From Halopseudomonas xiamenensis (GTDB taxonomy: Bacteria > Pseudomonadota > Gammaproteobacteria > Pseudomonadales > Pseudomonadaceae), in assembly GCF_014219065.1 (NCBI RefSeq), contig NZ_JACLGO010000010.1:1-64000 (forward strand): a stretch of DNA of 64,000 nucleotides, given 5' to 3'. This document shows, one piece after another, positions 32,728 through 41,527 of the stretch (position 1 is its first letter; each line of letters begins with the position of its first letter). A program made the position numbers and the translations under genes. The notes beneath the pieces are model-generated. The model had not been told where the DNA came from. It saw only the letters and a list, made by a program, of their open reading frames with translations, and searched no databases.

Positions 32728-34413
32728 ATGAACGCGAGTGCGCAATTACGCTGGCTGGGCTCCTACCCCCAGAGCATGCGCTGGGATGCCGAGCTGCCGA
32801 CCGGTCCAGCCTGGGGCTTGCTGGACCAGGCGGTTACGACGTTTCCCGAGCATCCGGCGATCGACTTCCTCGGTCACAAGCTGACCTATCGCCAGCTGGA
32901 TGAGTTGGTCAGGCGCACCGCCTGTGGTCTGCAGCGCCTGGGTGTCGGTCCGGGGGTGCACGTGGGCTTGTATCTGCCCAATTGCCCGCACTATTTCATC
33001 GCCTTCTTCGCCGTGTTGCGTGCCGGTGGCACCGTGGTCAACTATTCGCCGCTGGATGCTGACCGGACCCTGGCACACAAGATAGAGGACAGCCAGACCG
33101 ATATCATGCTGACCCTGGACTTGGCCAGCCTGTACCCGAAGATGGCTGGCCTGGTCGCTGACAGTCGGCTCAAGGGGCTGGTGGTCGGCCAACTGACGGA
33201 ATTCTGCGGGCCGGTCAGCGAGGCGCAGGCCGGTCAGCTGGGGCCGTCGGTAGACGTCGAGTGGAACAGCCATACCCACTCCTTCGCCAGTCTGCTGGAC
33301 AACCCCGGCGACTTCACCGCCCACCCGCTGGATGATCCGGCCGCGACCCTGGCCGTGTTGCAGTACACCGGCGGCACCACCGGCGCGCCCAAGGGGGCGA
33401 TGCTTACCCATGCCAACCTCACCGCCAGCTGCTCCCAGCTGCAGGCGATCCTGGACGAGTCGCTGCAGGCGGGCCAGGAGCGGGTGCTGGCGGTACTGCC
33501 GCCGTTCCATATCTATGCGCTGATGATCAACATGCTGTTCAGCGTGCGCATGGCCGCGGAAGTCTATCTGCACCCGCGTTTCGACGCCGAGACGGTGTTG
33601 CGGGAAATTCACCATAACCGCATCACCACCTTCCCCGGCGTACCGACCATGTTCATCGGCCTGCTGGCCCACCCGCTGACTGCGCAGCTGGACCTGACCT
33701 CGCTGAAGCTGTGCAACTCCGGCGGGGCGCCGCTGCCGCTGGAAGTGCAGCAGCGCTATTCGGAGATGGCCGGCTGCGCCCTGCGCGAGGGCTGGGGCAT
33801 GACCGAGACCACCACTACCGGCACCTTCACCCCCCGGGATGCCGAGCCGCGCCCCGGCTCCTGCGGCATGCCGGTGCCGGGGGCGACCATCCGCATCGCG
33901 CCGCTGGACGGTTCCCCCGGCAGTTTGCCCGCCGGTGAGCGTGGCGAGGTCTGCATTGCCGGGCCGAACGTCACCGCCGGCTACTGGAAGCGCGCCGACG
34001 CCACCGCCGAGGCGATGACCGAGGATGGCTTCCTGCGTACCGGGGATGTCGGCTACATGGACGAGCAGGGCTGGCTGTATATCGTCGATCGCACCAAGGA
34101 CATGATCCTGTGCAGCGGCTACAACGTCTATCCAAGGGTGATCGAGGAGGCCATCTACGAGCATCCGGCGGTGGAGGAGGTGTCGGTGATCGGTATCGAT
34201 GATGCCTATCGGGGCCAGGCGCCCAAGGCCTTCATCAAGCTCAAGAGCGGGGCCGAGGCGTTCGATTTCGCCGAGTTGCAGGCCTTTCTCGAGCCGCGCC
34301 TGGGCAAGCACGAGCGCCTGGCAGCGATGGAGATCCGCGCAGCGCTGCCGCGTACCCCGGTGGGCAAGCTATCGAAGAAGGAACTGGTGGACGAGGAGCG
34401 GGCCAGGGCCTGA
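32728..34413 (+). CDS. AMP-forming acyl-CoA ligase (FadD/PimA-like)
   Basis: A 561-residue adenylate-forming ligase. It activates a carboxylic acid with ATP and joins it to coenzyme A. Motifs are VLQYTGGTTGAPKGAMLTHA (phosphate loop), LREGWGMTETTTTGTF, FLRTGDVGYMDEQGWLYIVD, RTKDMILCSGYNVYPRVIEE and the catalytic lysine in TPVGKLSKKEL. Overall it resembles long-chain or dicarboxylic acid CoA ligases; the substrate cannot be set from sequence. The ATG at 32728 was chosen because GAGGAGG lies upstream; an earlier in-frame start adds 37 unrelated residues. The 284-base gap before it holds no recognisable gene. The hydratase-like gene follows after 95 bases and a GC hairpin. Confidence 0.85.
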   Translation: MNASAQLRWLGSYPQSMRWDAELPTGPAWGLLDQAVTTFPEHPAIDFLGHKLTYRQLDELVRRTACGLQRLGVGPGVHVGLYLPNCPHYFIAFFAVLRAGGTVVNYSPLDADRTLAHKIEDSQTDIMLTLDLASLYPKMAGLVADSRLKGLVVGQLTEFCGPVSEAQAGQLGPSVDVEWNSHTHSFASLLDNPGDFTAHPLDDPAATLAVLQYTGGTTGAPKGAMLTHANLTASCSQLQAILDESLQAGQERVLAVLPPFHIYALMINMLFSVRMAAEVYLHPRFDAETVLREIHHNRITTFPGVPTMFIGLLAHPLTAQLDLTSLKLCNSGGAPLPLEVQQRYSEMAGCALREGWGMTETTTTGTFTPRDAEPRPGSCGMPVPGATIRIAPLDGSPGSLPAGERGEVCIAGPNVTAGYWKRADATAEAMTEDGFLRTGDVGYMDEQGWLYIVDRTKDMILCSGYNVYPRVIEEAIYEHPAVEEVSVIGIDDAYRGQAPKAFIKLKSGAEAFDFAELQAFLEPRLGKHERLAAMEIRAALPRTPVGKLSKKELVDEERARA

Positions 34414-34508
34414 TCCCACCGGATCCGTGGTCATTCATGAATGCTGAAAGGGAGCCGGGCGAATGCCCGGCAATCCTGTGTAGCCAATAATCAATTGGAG
34501 TTTCTGTA

Positions 34509-35291
34509 ATGAATCAGTCGCTGATCGATGAGCTGGGTGACGAACTGTACCTTGCCTTGGCCTCCTCCAGTGCGGTTGACCCGCTGACCAGCCGCGTTAC
34601 CGATATGAGCCTTGAGGACGCCTACCGGGTGCAGCAGCGTCTGCTGGCGCGGCGGCTGGAGCAGGGCGAGCGCGCTGTCGGCTGGAAGATCGGCGCCACC
34701 AGCCGCAGGGCGATGGAGCTGATGAAGGTCGACCAACCGAACTTCGGCGTGCTCACCGATCGCATGCTGGTGAAGTCGGGGGACTGCATCGACCGGACAA
34801 CGCTGGTCATGCCCATGGCCGAAGGCGAGATCGCCTTCCTGCTGCAGGATGACCTTGCCGGCCCCGGCGTGACGGCGGCTGACGTGCTGCGTGCGACCAA
34901 GGGCGTGATGGCCTGTTTTGAGATCATCGATTCGCGCGTGCGCAACTGGCAGATCAGAATTCAGGACAGTGTGGCGGACAACTCCTCCAGCGGTCTGTTC
35001 GTGCTGGGGGAGCAATGGGTCGATCCGCAGCAGGTGGACCTGGTGAACTGTGCCATGACCCTGGAGAAGAATGGTGCGGTGGTCGGTACCGGGGTTGGCG
35101 GCAACTGCCTGGACTCGCCGGCCAACGCCGTGGCCTGGCTGGCCAACGCGCTGGGGCAGGAGGGCACGGGGCTCAAGGCCGGCGAGGTGATCCTGTCCGG
35201 GGCGCTGTCGGGCGTGGTGCCGGTGGCCGCCGGTGACGAGCTGAGCGTGAGCATCGAAGGTCTGGGCAACTGCCGCGTACGCTTTGCCTGA
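34509..35291 (+). CDS. 2-keto-4-pentenoate hydratase / fumarylacetoacetase-fold enzyme
   Basis: A 260-residue enzyme of the FAH superfamily, MhpD/DmpE/XylJ type. Family segments are VGWKIGATSRRAMELMKVDQ, PNFGVLTDRM, MAEGEIAFLLQDDLAGPGVT, ACFEIIDSRVRNWQIRIQDS and VADNSSSGLFVLG, including the Glu and Asp metal ligands. These enzymes hydrate 2-oxopent-4-enoate or decarboxylate 4-oxalocrotonate in meta-cleavage of aromatics. No other meta-cleavage gene is nearby, so the true substrate is uncertain. It follows the acyl-CoA ligase gene on the same strand. GGAG precedes the ATG. Confidence 0.85.
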   Translation: MNQSLIDELGDELYLALASSSAVDPLTSRVTDMSLEDAYRVQQRLLARRLEQGERAVGWKIGATSRRAMELMKVDQPNFGVLTDRMLVKSGDCIDRTTLVMPMAEGEIAFLLQDDLAGPGVTAADVLRATKGVMACFEIIDSRVRNWQIRIQDSVADNSSSGLFVLGEQWVDPQQVDLVNCAMTLEKNGAVVGTGVGGNCLDSPANAVAWLANALGQEGTGLKAGEVILSGALSGVVPVAAGDELSVSIEGLGNCRVRFA

Positions 35292-35322
35292 GCCGATAAG
35301 GCGGCAGCTGCCGGACGACAGC

Positions 35323-36939
35323 TCAGGCATGTAGCCGGGCGGCCAGCTCATTGAGCTCTGCGGACAACTCCTGCAGGGCTTCACTGGCCCGGGAGGTATG
35401 CTCGACTTCCTGCTGGTTGGCGGCGGCGATCTGGGTGATCTCGGTGATGTTGCGCGAGATATCCTCGGACACGCTGGTCTGCTCCTCGGCGGCGGTGGCG
35501 ATCTGGCGGTTCATGTCGCGGATCGACTCCACCGCCATGGCGATCTGCTGCAGACTGTCCCCGGCCAGGGTCACGTGCTGCATGCTCAGGTCACTGCTGC
35601 TTTTACCGGCGTCGATCGCCTTGCCGGCTTCCTGGGCGCCTTGCTGCACACTATTGATGATGCTCTGGATTTCCGCGGTCGACTCGCTGGTGCGCTGGGC
35701 CAGGGTGCGCACCTCATCGGCGACCACGGCGAAACCACGTCCGGCCTCGCCGGCGCGGGCGGCTTCGATGGCGGCATTGAGTGCCAGCAGGTTGGTCTGC
35801 TCGGCGATACTCTGGATGACTTCCAGCACCTTGCCGATGCGGTGGCTGTCGTCTTCCAGGCGGTGGATGACGTCGGCGGTATGCTGGATTTCCTGCAGCA
35901 GCGCCTGCATGGCATCGATGGTCTCGGTCATGGTCTGGCGACCACTGCGCGCATTCTGGTCCGCGGCATCGGCAGCGCCGGCGGCTTCGGCGGCATAGCG
36001 CGCCACCTCGGCGGCGGTGGCGGACATTTCCTGCATCGCCGTGGCGACCTGATCGGTGCGTGAAAACTGTTCGCGACTACCCTGGGCCATGCGCGTGGCG
36101 ACGGTGTTCAAGCCACCGCTGGCGCTATCCAGTTCGCCTGTGCTGTGGCGCAGCCCGACGGCGGTTTCGGCGAGGAATCCACGTAACTGGTTGGCCGTGC
36201 GGGCCAGCACGCCGAGTTCATCCTGGCGGGAGCTGGTGATCTCCCGATCGAAGCGGCCCTGGCCCAGCTGCTGCATCTGTTCGACCAGGAGAGCAATCGG
36301 ATCGATCAGCCGGCGACCGATCAGCCAACTGGCCAATATGGCGATCAGTACCGCGCTGCCGGCCAGCGCCAGTACGGTGACCCAGACGGTGCGCAGGGTG
36401 GCCTGGCGAATGCGCTGCACTTCGCTGGCGGCGTGGCCGTTGAGCTCGCTGACCAGTTGCTCCAGTTGTTCGCTGGTGGCCCGGTCTATCCCGCGTACCA
36501 GCGTGTCGCCAGCCACCGGGTCGCGGCCGGCGTCGATAAAGCGTTGCAGACCGTCACGGTAATCCCCGCCCAGGCGCTGGTGTTCGTTTTTCAACGAGGC
36601 GACCTGGCGCAGGAAAGTGTCCGACATGTTCAGCCCACCGATCTGCTCCAGCAGAGTCTGGACGCGCTGTTCATTATCCTGGAATTGTCGCCAGTAGCGG
36701 TCCAGGCTGGGCTGATCGGCGCCGCGCAGCAGCACGTTCTTCCACTCCTGCACCTGGATCTTGAAGCTCAGGTTGGACTCGTTGATCAGGTTGGCGGCCG
36801 CCTCCGGGCCCTCCATCAGCAGGCGGTAGTTGCGCAACTCCATGGCCAACGCCAGAACGCTCACCAGGGACACGACCAGCATCAGCGTCATGCTGCCGAT
36901 CAGTACGGTCAGGCTTTGCACTCGCAGGGAAGACTTCAT
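35323..36939 (-). CDS. Methyl-accepting chemotaxis protein
   Basis: A 538-residue chemoreceptor. The first membrane helix ([20 protein letters not shown]) is near the N-terminus, followed by a periplasmic helical domain of about 150 residues. The second helix ([20 protein letters not shown]) leads into a HAMP domain and the cytoplasmic signalling hairpin, whose tip reads [20 protein letters not shown] then [18 protein letters not shown]. It should signal to CheA-CheW and flagellar motors. The periplasmic part is all-helical ([20 protein letters not shown]), as in four-helix or HBM-type sensors; the ligand is unknown. It stands alone and converges with the hydratase-like gene. Confidence 0.92.
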   Translation of the reverse strand: MKSSLRVQSLTVLIGSMTLMLVVSLVSVLALAMELRNYRLLMEGPEAAANLINESNLSFKIQVQEWKNVLLRGADQPSLDRYWRQFQDNEQRVQTLLEQIGGLNMSDTFLRQVASLKNEHQRLGGDYRDGLQRFIDAGRDPVAGDTLVRGIDRATSEQLEQLVSELNGHAASEVQRIRQATLRTVWVTVLALAGSAVLIAILASWLIGRRLIDPIALLVEQMQQLGQGRFDREITSSRQDELGVLARTANQLRGFLAETAVGLRHSTGELDSASGGLNTVATRMAQGSREQFSRTDQVATAMQEMSATAAEVARYAAEAAGAADAADQNARSGRQTMTETIDAMQALLQEIQHTADVIHRLEDDSHRIGKVLEVIQSIAEQTNLLALNAAIEAARAGEAGRGFAVVADEVRTLAQRTSESTAEIQSIINSVQQGAQEAGKAIDAGKSSSDLSMQHVTLAGDSLQQIAMAVESIRDMNRQIATAAEEQTSVSEDISRNITEITQIAAANQQEVEHTSRASEALQELSAELNELAARLHA

Positions 36940-37126
36940 GGGTATGGGAATCTCTATGTGGGAAGAATGAACGACAACGGACCCGCCGCTGGTCGGCCAG
37001 CAGGCAGGCGTGGATGATTTTTTATGGGAATGCCGGGCTTATCGGCTGGTAGCCGAAAAAACTTTAACCCATACTGGGCGGCCTTGTTGATTCCATGGTC
37101 AACGCAACCGAGATTACCCGTACATC

Positions 37127-37837
37127 ATGAACGACGCTTTACCGACTACCCCGCAACACAAACCCCGTCCGCTGGTCGACCTGCTGGTCAGTATCGTGAT
37201 CCCCTCGGTGATCCTGATGAAGTTCAGCGGTGATGCCCATCTCGGCCCACACCAGGCGCTGCTCGTGGCGCTGGCCTTCCCGCTGGGCTGGGGGTTGTTC
37301 GAACTGGTGCGCTATCGCAAATACAATTTCATCGCCGTGCTGGGTGTCATCAGCGTGTTCCTCACCGGCGGCATCGGCCTGCTGGAGCTGGACCCGCAGT
37401 GGCTGGCGATCAAGGAAGCGGCGGTGCCAGGGGTGATCGGGCTGGCGGTGCTGTTCTCCACCCGTACCCGCTACCCGCTGATCCGCACCCTGCTGTACAA
37501 CGAAAAGGTGCTGAATGTGCAGCGCGTGGACGAGCGCCTGCGCGAGCGCGGGTTGCGGGAGGTGTTCGAGCAGCGGCTGCTCAGGGCGACCTACTTCCTG
37601 GCGGGCACCTTCTTCTTTTCCTCGTTCATGAACTACGTGATTGCCAAGTGGATCGTGGTCAGTCCGGCGGGTACCGAGGCGTTCAATGCCGAACTGGGGC
37701 GCATGACCCTGGTCAGTTACCCGATGATCGCCATACCCTCGATGATCATGATGCTGGCGATCCTGTTCTACCTGTGGCGGACCATCCATGGCCTGACCGG
37801 CTTGAAGATGGAAGACATAGTCGCGCAGCAGAAGTAG
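37127..37837 (+). CDS. VC0807-family integral membrane protein
   Basis: A 236-residue polytopic membrane protein. Hydrophobic segments include LLVSIVIPSVILMKF, ALLVALAFPLGWGLFELV, FIAVLGVISVFLTGGIGLLE, AAVPGVIGLAVLF, YFLAGTFFFSSFMNYVIA and ISMIMMLAILFYLWRTIHG-like helices near the C-terminus. The order of charged motifs (RYRKYNF, STRTRYPLIRTLLYNEKVLN) matches the VC0807 family. No function is known for this family. It is monocistronic, with a REP doublet downstream. Confidence 0.78.
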   Translation: MNDALPTTPQHKPRPLVDLLVSIVIPSVILMKFSGDAHLGPHQALLVALAFPLGWGLFELVRYRKYNFIAVLGVISVFLTGGIGLLELDPQWLAIKEAAVPGVIGLAVLFSTRTRYPLIRTLLYNEKVLNVQRVDERLRERGLREVFEQRLLRATYFLAGTFFFSSFMNYVIAKWIVVSPAGTEAFNAELGRMTLVSYPMIAIPSMIMMLAILFYLWRTIHGLTGLKMEDIVAQQK

Positions 37838-37860
37838 GTTTCTGGACTCATTGCTATCCC

Positions 37861-37961
37861 GTAGGAGCGCCGCCTCGGCGCGAAGCGGCCTGGCAGCGAG
37901 CATTACCTTGCCTGTTATCCTGATCGGCACGTGCCGATCGCCGCGAGGCGCGGCTCCCACC
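37861..37961. repeat. REP doublet downstream of the VC0807-family gene
   Basis: Two opposed palindromic units lie in the 321-base gap before vgrG. The left unit is GTAGGAGCGCCGCCTCGGCG (from 37861). The right unit, read on the minus strand, is GTGGGAGCCGCGCCTCGCGG (ending at 37961). They resemble the pair near 5819-6003, so this is a genome-wide REP/REPIN family. The remaining 200 bases before vgrG hold no supported gene. Confidence 0.7.
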
Positions 37962-38158
37962 ATCGGTGCGGCGTTTCTCGGCTCGCCCACCTCTCTCCTT
38001 CGGAATATGTCGCAGATATCCCATGCTGCGAACTGGCGCACACCCGTCTGCGCGTAATTTTGTGACAATGCGTCGCCATCGGCCGGGCAAGCGGTCGGGG
38101 GTGTTGCTGTTTCAGCATCAGCAGCGGTCATACGATTACGGTAGAAAGAGGACAGCGG

Positions 38159-40258
38159 ATGTTTGCCCCGGCCAATGAAGCCCACTTCACCCTGCACCTG
38201 CCCGGCCTCGAACACGACTTCAAGGTGCTCGAATTCCGCGCCCGCGAAGCCCTCAACCAGTGCTACCGCATCGAGCTGCAACTGGTCAGCGAACAGCCCG
38301 ACCTGGACCTCGAAACCCTGCTGCAACGCAGCGCCTGGCTGGACCTGGGCAACGGCAGCGGCCTGCATGGCCTGGTGCACCACGCCGCCATCGGCGAAGC
38401 CGGCCAGCGCCTGACCCGCTACCGCCTGGAACTGGTACCACAGCTGCACTACCTGGCCCTGCGTCACAATCAGCGCATCTTCCAGCACCTCAGCGTGCCG
38501 CAGATCATCGCCCGCCTGCTCGAAGAGCACGGCATCCAGTCCGATGCCTACCTGTTTCAGCTCGGCAGCGACTACCCTGAGCGCGACTATTGCACCCAAT
38601 ACGACGAGACCGATCTGCACTTCCTCCAGCGCCTGTGCGAGGAAGAGGGCATTCACTACCACTTCCGCCACAGCCAGGACGGCCACCTGCTGGTATTCGG
38701 CGACGACCAGACCGCCTTTCCACGTCTCGAACCGACCGGCTTCGAGCAAGGCAACGGCCTGGTCGCCGATGAACCGGTGGTCAAGCGCTTCGGCGTCCGC
38801 CTGGAAACCCGCAGCAGCCGCGTCACCCGCCGCGACTACGACCACAACAAGGCCCGCCTGCTACTGGAAGGCGAAGCCCGCAGCGAGCAACTGCCAGACC
38901 TGGAGGACTACCACTACCCCGGCCAGTTCACCGACCGCACCTACGCTAAACACCTGGCCCGCCGCACCCTGGAACGCCACCGCAGCGACTACCACCAGGC
39001 CAGCGGCCACAGCGACCAACCGACCCTGCGCAGCGGCCACTTCCTCGAACTACAAGACCACCCCCGCACCAGTTGGAACGACCTCTGGCTACTCACCGAC
39101 ATCCACCACCACGGCAAACAACCACAAGTGCTGGAAGAGTCCATCACAGAGACATCAGGACAACACCGTTTTACCCCCTCTCCCCTCGCGGGAGAGGGCC
39201 GGGGAGAGGGGGATAAAAAGCCCAAAGAAGCCTTCTACCAAGGCTACCGCAACCACTTCATCGCCACCCCCTGGGCCACCCCCCACCGCCCAGCCCTGCA
39301 CCACCACAAACCCAACATCCTGGGCACCCAAACCGCCACCGTCACCGGCCCCGACAACGAAGAAATCCACTGCGACCCCCAAGGCCGGATCAAGGTCCAG
39401 TTCCACTGGGACCGCGAAGGCCAGGCCGACGCCCACACCAGCTGCTGGCTGCGGGTGGCCAGCAGCTGGGCCGGCAACCAGTGGGGCAGCATCACTATCC
39501 CGCGCATCGGCATGGAAGTGCTGGTCAGCTTCCTCGAAGGTGACCCGGACCAACCACTGGTCTCGGGCTGCCTGTACAACAGCGCTCACCCCGTGCCCTA
39601 CGCGTTGCCGGAACACAAGACCCGCAGCCTGTTCAAGAGCCAGAGCAGCCCCGGCGGTGAGGGCTTCAACGAACTGCGCATCGAGGACAAGGCCGGCGAG
39701 GAGCAGATCTTCATCCACGCCCAGCGGGACTGGGACCAGCGCATCCAGCACGACCAGCGCATCCACGTCGGCCATGAACGGCATGAGCGCATTGCAGCCA
39801 ACCGCTATACCGAGAATCTCGCCGAGGAGCACCACCGCACCCACGGTGACAGGAAAACCGAGATCAAGTCAGACGATCACCTGACCATCGCGGGCAACCA
39901 GCATATCAAGACAGGGACTGCACAGCTGACCAAGGCAGGCCGTGAGATACACCTCAAGGCCGGGCAGAAAATGGTCATCGAAGCCGGCAGCGAGCTGACG
40001 CTCACCGCCGGCGGCAGTTTTATCCGGATTACTCCGGCCGGTGTAACAGCGGTCGGGCCGAGCATTCGACAGAACGCCGGGGGCAGTCCCGGGCGAGGGG
40101 CAGCGGCCGCACCCAGGCTGCCCGGGGAAACTCTCGATACGGATACAAGCATGGCCGGAGCAGCGCTGGAGCCCGGTCTGCCCGCCCCGGAGAATATCTG
40201 TCTTGAATGCTGGCGCAAGGCACTGAATACCAACCAGTCCATTCTCTGGGGAGACTGA
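38159..40258 (+). CDS. vgrG: Type VI secretion tip protein VgrG
   Basis: A 699-residue VgrG (TssI). The gp27-like base starts [18 protein letters not shown] and includes [20 protein letters not shown] with [17 protein letters not shown]. The gp5-type OB fold is [19 protein letters not shown] with [21 protein letters not shown] beta-helix/DUF2345 tail follows ([20 protein letters not shown], then [11 protein letters not shown]-like repeats), and the end reads [19 protein letters not shown]. It forms the puncturing tip of a T6SS and carries effectors. Downstream genes encode a DUF4123 adaptor and a candidate effector; no structural T6SS genes are in the window, so this is an orphan vgrG island. 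A palindromic insertion lies at residues 339-351. Confidence 0.95.
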   Translation: MFAPANEAHFTLHLPGLEHDFKVLEFRAREALNQCYRIELQLVSEQPDLDLETLLQRSAWLDLGNGSGLHGLVHHAAIGEAGQRLTRYRLELVPQLHYLALRHNQRIFQHLSVPQIIARLLEEHGIQSDAYLFQLGSDYPERDYCTQYDETDLHFLQRLCEEEGIHYHFRHSQDGHLLVFGDDQTAFPRLEPTGFEQGNGLVADEPVVKRFGVRLETRSSRVTRRDYDHNKARLLLEGEARSEQLPDLEDYHYPGQFTDRTYAKHLARRTLERHRSDYHQASGHSDQPTLRSGHFLELQDHPRTSWNDLWLLTDIHHHGKQPQVLEESITETSGQHRFTPSPLAGEGRGEGDKKPKEAFYQGYRNHFIATPWATPHRPALHHHKPNILGTQTATVTGPDNEEIHCDPQGRIKVQFHWDREGQADAHTSCWLRVASSWAGNQWGSITIPRIGMEVLVSFLEGDPDQPLVSGCLYNSAHPVPYALPEHKTRSLFKSQSSPGGEGFNELRIEDKAGEEQIFIHAQRDWDQRIQHDQRIHVGHERHERIAANRYTENLAEEHHRTHGDRKTEIKSDDHLTIAGNQHIKTGTAQLTKAGREIHLKAGQKMVIEAGSELTLTAGGSFIRITPAGVTAVGPSIRQNAGGSPGRGAAAAPRLPGETLDTDTSMAGAALEPGLPAPENICLECWRKALNTNQSILWGD
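39174..39212. repeat. In-frame palindromic insertion inside vgrG
   Basis: CCCCCTCTCCCC (39174-39185) and GGGGAGAGGGGG (39201-39212) are perfect 12-base inverted arms, with a nested CTCTCCC...GGGAGAG hairpin inside. Read through in vgrG they give [16 protein letters not shown], a motif generated by a dispersed palindrome common in Xanthomonas and Pseudomonas genomes. Its composition is unlike the flanking VgrG sequence. It falls between the base and the OB-fold domain and does not break the frame. Confidence 0.75.
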
Positions 40259-40260
40259 GC

Positions 40261-41070
40261 GTGGCCGAAGCCTATTTCGTTATCGTGGAACAATGTGCTC
40301 CCTCGCCATCGAGCGAGGCCTTCTGGGCCAGCAACGTACTCCCCAGATTGTCATTGATGCGCTGCAGGGCGCTGTCGCATCTGGCCAAGGAGGGCCCCTG
40401 GCTGGTCGCTGTTGAAGGTGATGTGCTCTCGGTAGTGAACGAACTCGGGGAGCAGTTGGGTGAACAGGCAGTCATGGGGTGGTTGTCGAGCTACTTGTCC
40501 CACGTCAGTCTGGCCGAACATTTGAGCAGGGCTCTGGTGGCGCAGAATGCGGAGGGCCGTAGCGTCCTGCTGAGGAGCTATACACCGCAGGTGATGCCGG
40601 TCCTGCATGCCCGGATCGATTGCCCCTGGCGTGATTATCTGTTTGCTCCGATCAACAACTGGTGGATCAACAACGGAGCCGAAGTACAGCAATATGCAGG
40701 TGCGGGCCTCGCCGCCGTACCGGATGAGTTCCAGCCGATCACTCTGGACGATGATCTGCTCGCCATGCTGGGCTCGGACCAGCAAGCCCTGGCGTTACTC
40801 AAAGAGCTTGAAAAAGCCGCCCCCCAGATCTTCAAATCCGACTGCCATGGCCAGCGCCTAGGCCAGGTGGATCAGGCGCTGGCCCTTGGGCGCAACTCAG
40901 GTCTGAGCCATGCGGAGGATCAGCTGTTGTTCGCAACGCTCACATTGCTGGAGGGGCAACCGCCAGACCAACAGGAATATTGGCCGCAGGTGCTGCAAAT
41001 GGTCAGTGAACAGCCGATTACACTCGGCCACGCGCTCGAGCAGGTATTGGAGCAAACCTTTCATGACTAG
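40261..41070 (+). CDS. DUF4123 protein, T6SS effector adaptor (Tap/TEC-like)
   Basis: A 269-residue DUF4123 protein. These adaptors load a specific effector onto the VgrG encoded beside them. The conserved type is seen in GPWLVAVEGDVLSVVNELGE, SHVSLAEHLSRALVAQNAEG and SVLLRSYTPQVMPVLHARID, leading to LFAPINNWWI. I start it at the GTG at 40261, three bases after the vgrG stop and behind GGGGAGA; the frame upstream only repeats vgrG coding sequence in another phase. It overlaps the DUF3304 gene by 8 bases. Its partner should be the DUF2235 protein. Confidence 0.87.
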   Translation: MAEAYFVIVEQCAPSPSSEAFWASNVLPRLSLMRCRALSHLAKEGPWLVAVEGDVLSVVNELGEQLGEQAVMGWLSSYLSHVSLAEHLSRALVAQNAEGRSVLLRSYTPQVMPVLHARIDCPWRDYLFAPINNWWINNGAEVQQYAGAGLAAVPDEFQPITLDDDLLAMLGSDQQALALLKELEKAAPQIFKSDCHGQRLGQVDQALALGRNSGLSHAEDQLLFATLTLLEGQPPDQQEYWPQVLQMVSEQPITLGHALEQVLEQTFHD

Positions 41071-41527
41071 CCTTTACCAGAAGTGGTTATCCACACCCAA
41101 GGCCATCCGCTGGCCAATTATCATCCTCTTCTACCTGATGCTGATCGTCGGCTACCTGCTTTGGCAATCCCAGCGCCCTGGTGGTGCCTTTCTGTATGGA
41201 CACAACCATACGGACAGACCGATTTTCAGTTATTGGGTAAATGACAAATGGGGCGGGAATGGCGGGGTAACCTGTTGCTGGCGTATTCGGGGCGACACCT
41301 TGAAAGTGGTCTGGATTCTGGATGTAACCCAGAAGCAGTTTGATGAAGGTCTGGGTGAAGAGCGTTATGAGTTGGAAGTTCCAAACCCACCCAGACAACG
41401 TCCTGATGACACCTTGCATGTCCATTTTCTGCCGGGCAATCAGGTACGCCTGGCCTGGAACCACAGTGCTGCTAGTCCACTGGAAGAGGAGTTGGCGGAT
41501 TATTACTACCAGGGGGATACCAGATGA
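41063..41527 (+). CDS. DUF3304 protein with N-terminal membrane anchor, candidate immunity or accessory protein
   Basis: A 154-residue protein. One membrane helix near the N-terminus (IRWPIIILFYLMLIVGYLLW) leaves a periplasmic domain with YGHNHTDRPIFSYWVNDKWG, GGVTCCWRIRGDTLKVVWIL and LEVPNPPRQRPDDTLHVHFL, as in the DUF3304 family. Members are commonly encoded beside DUF2235/Tle1-type phospholipase effectors of the T6SS, where a membrane-anchored periplasmic protein suits an immunity role; this is inference. It overlaps both neighbours (8 and 4 bases), so all four genes of the island are translationally coupled. Confidence 0.75.
   Translation: MTSLYQKWLSTPKAIRWPIIILFYLMLIVGYLLWQSQRPGGAFLYGHNHTDRPIFSYWVNDKWGGNGGVTCCWRIRGDTLKVVWILDVTQKQFDEGLGEERYELEVPNPPRQRPDDTLHVHFLPGNQVRLAWNHSAASPLEEELADYYYQGDTR

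Noticed and set aside
38544-39884. A 446-codon plus-strand frame inside vgrG
   Set aside because: Thr/Ala/Ser-rich low-complexity translation of the vgrG sequence in the wrong phase.
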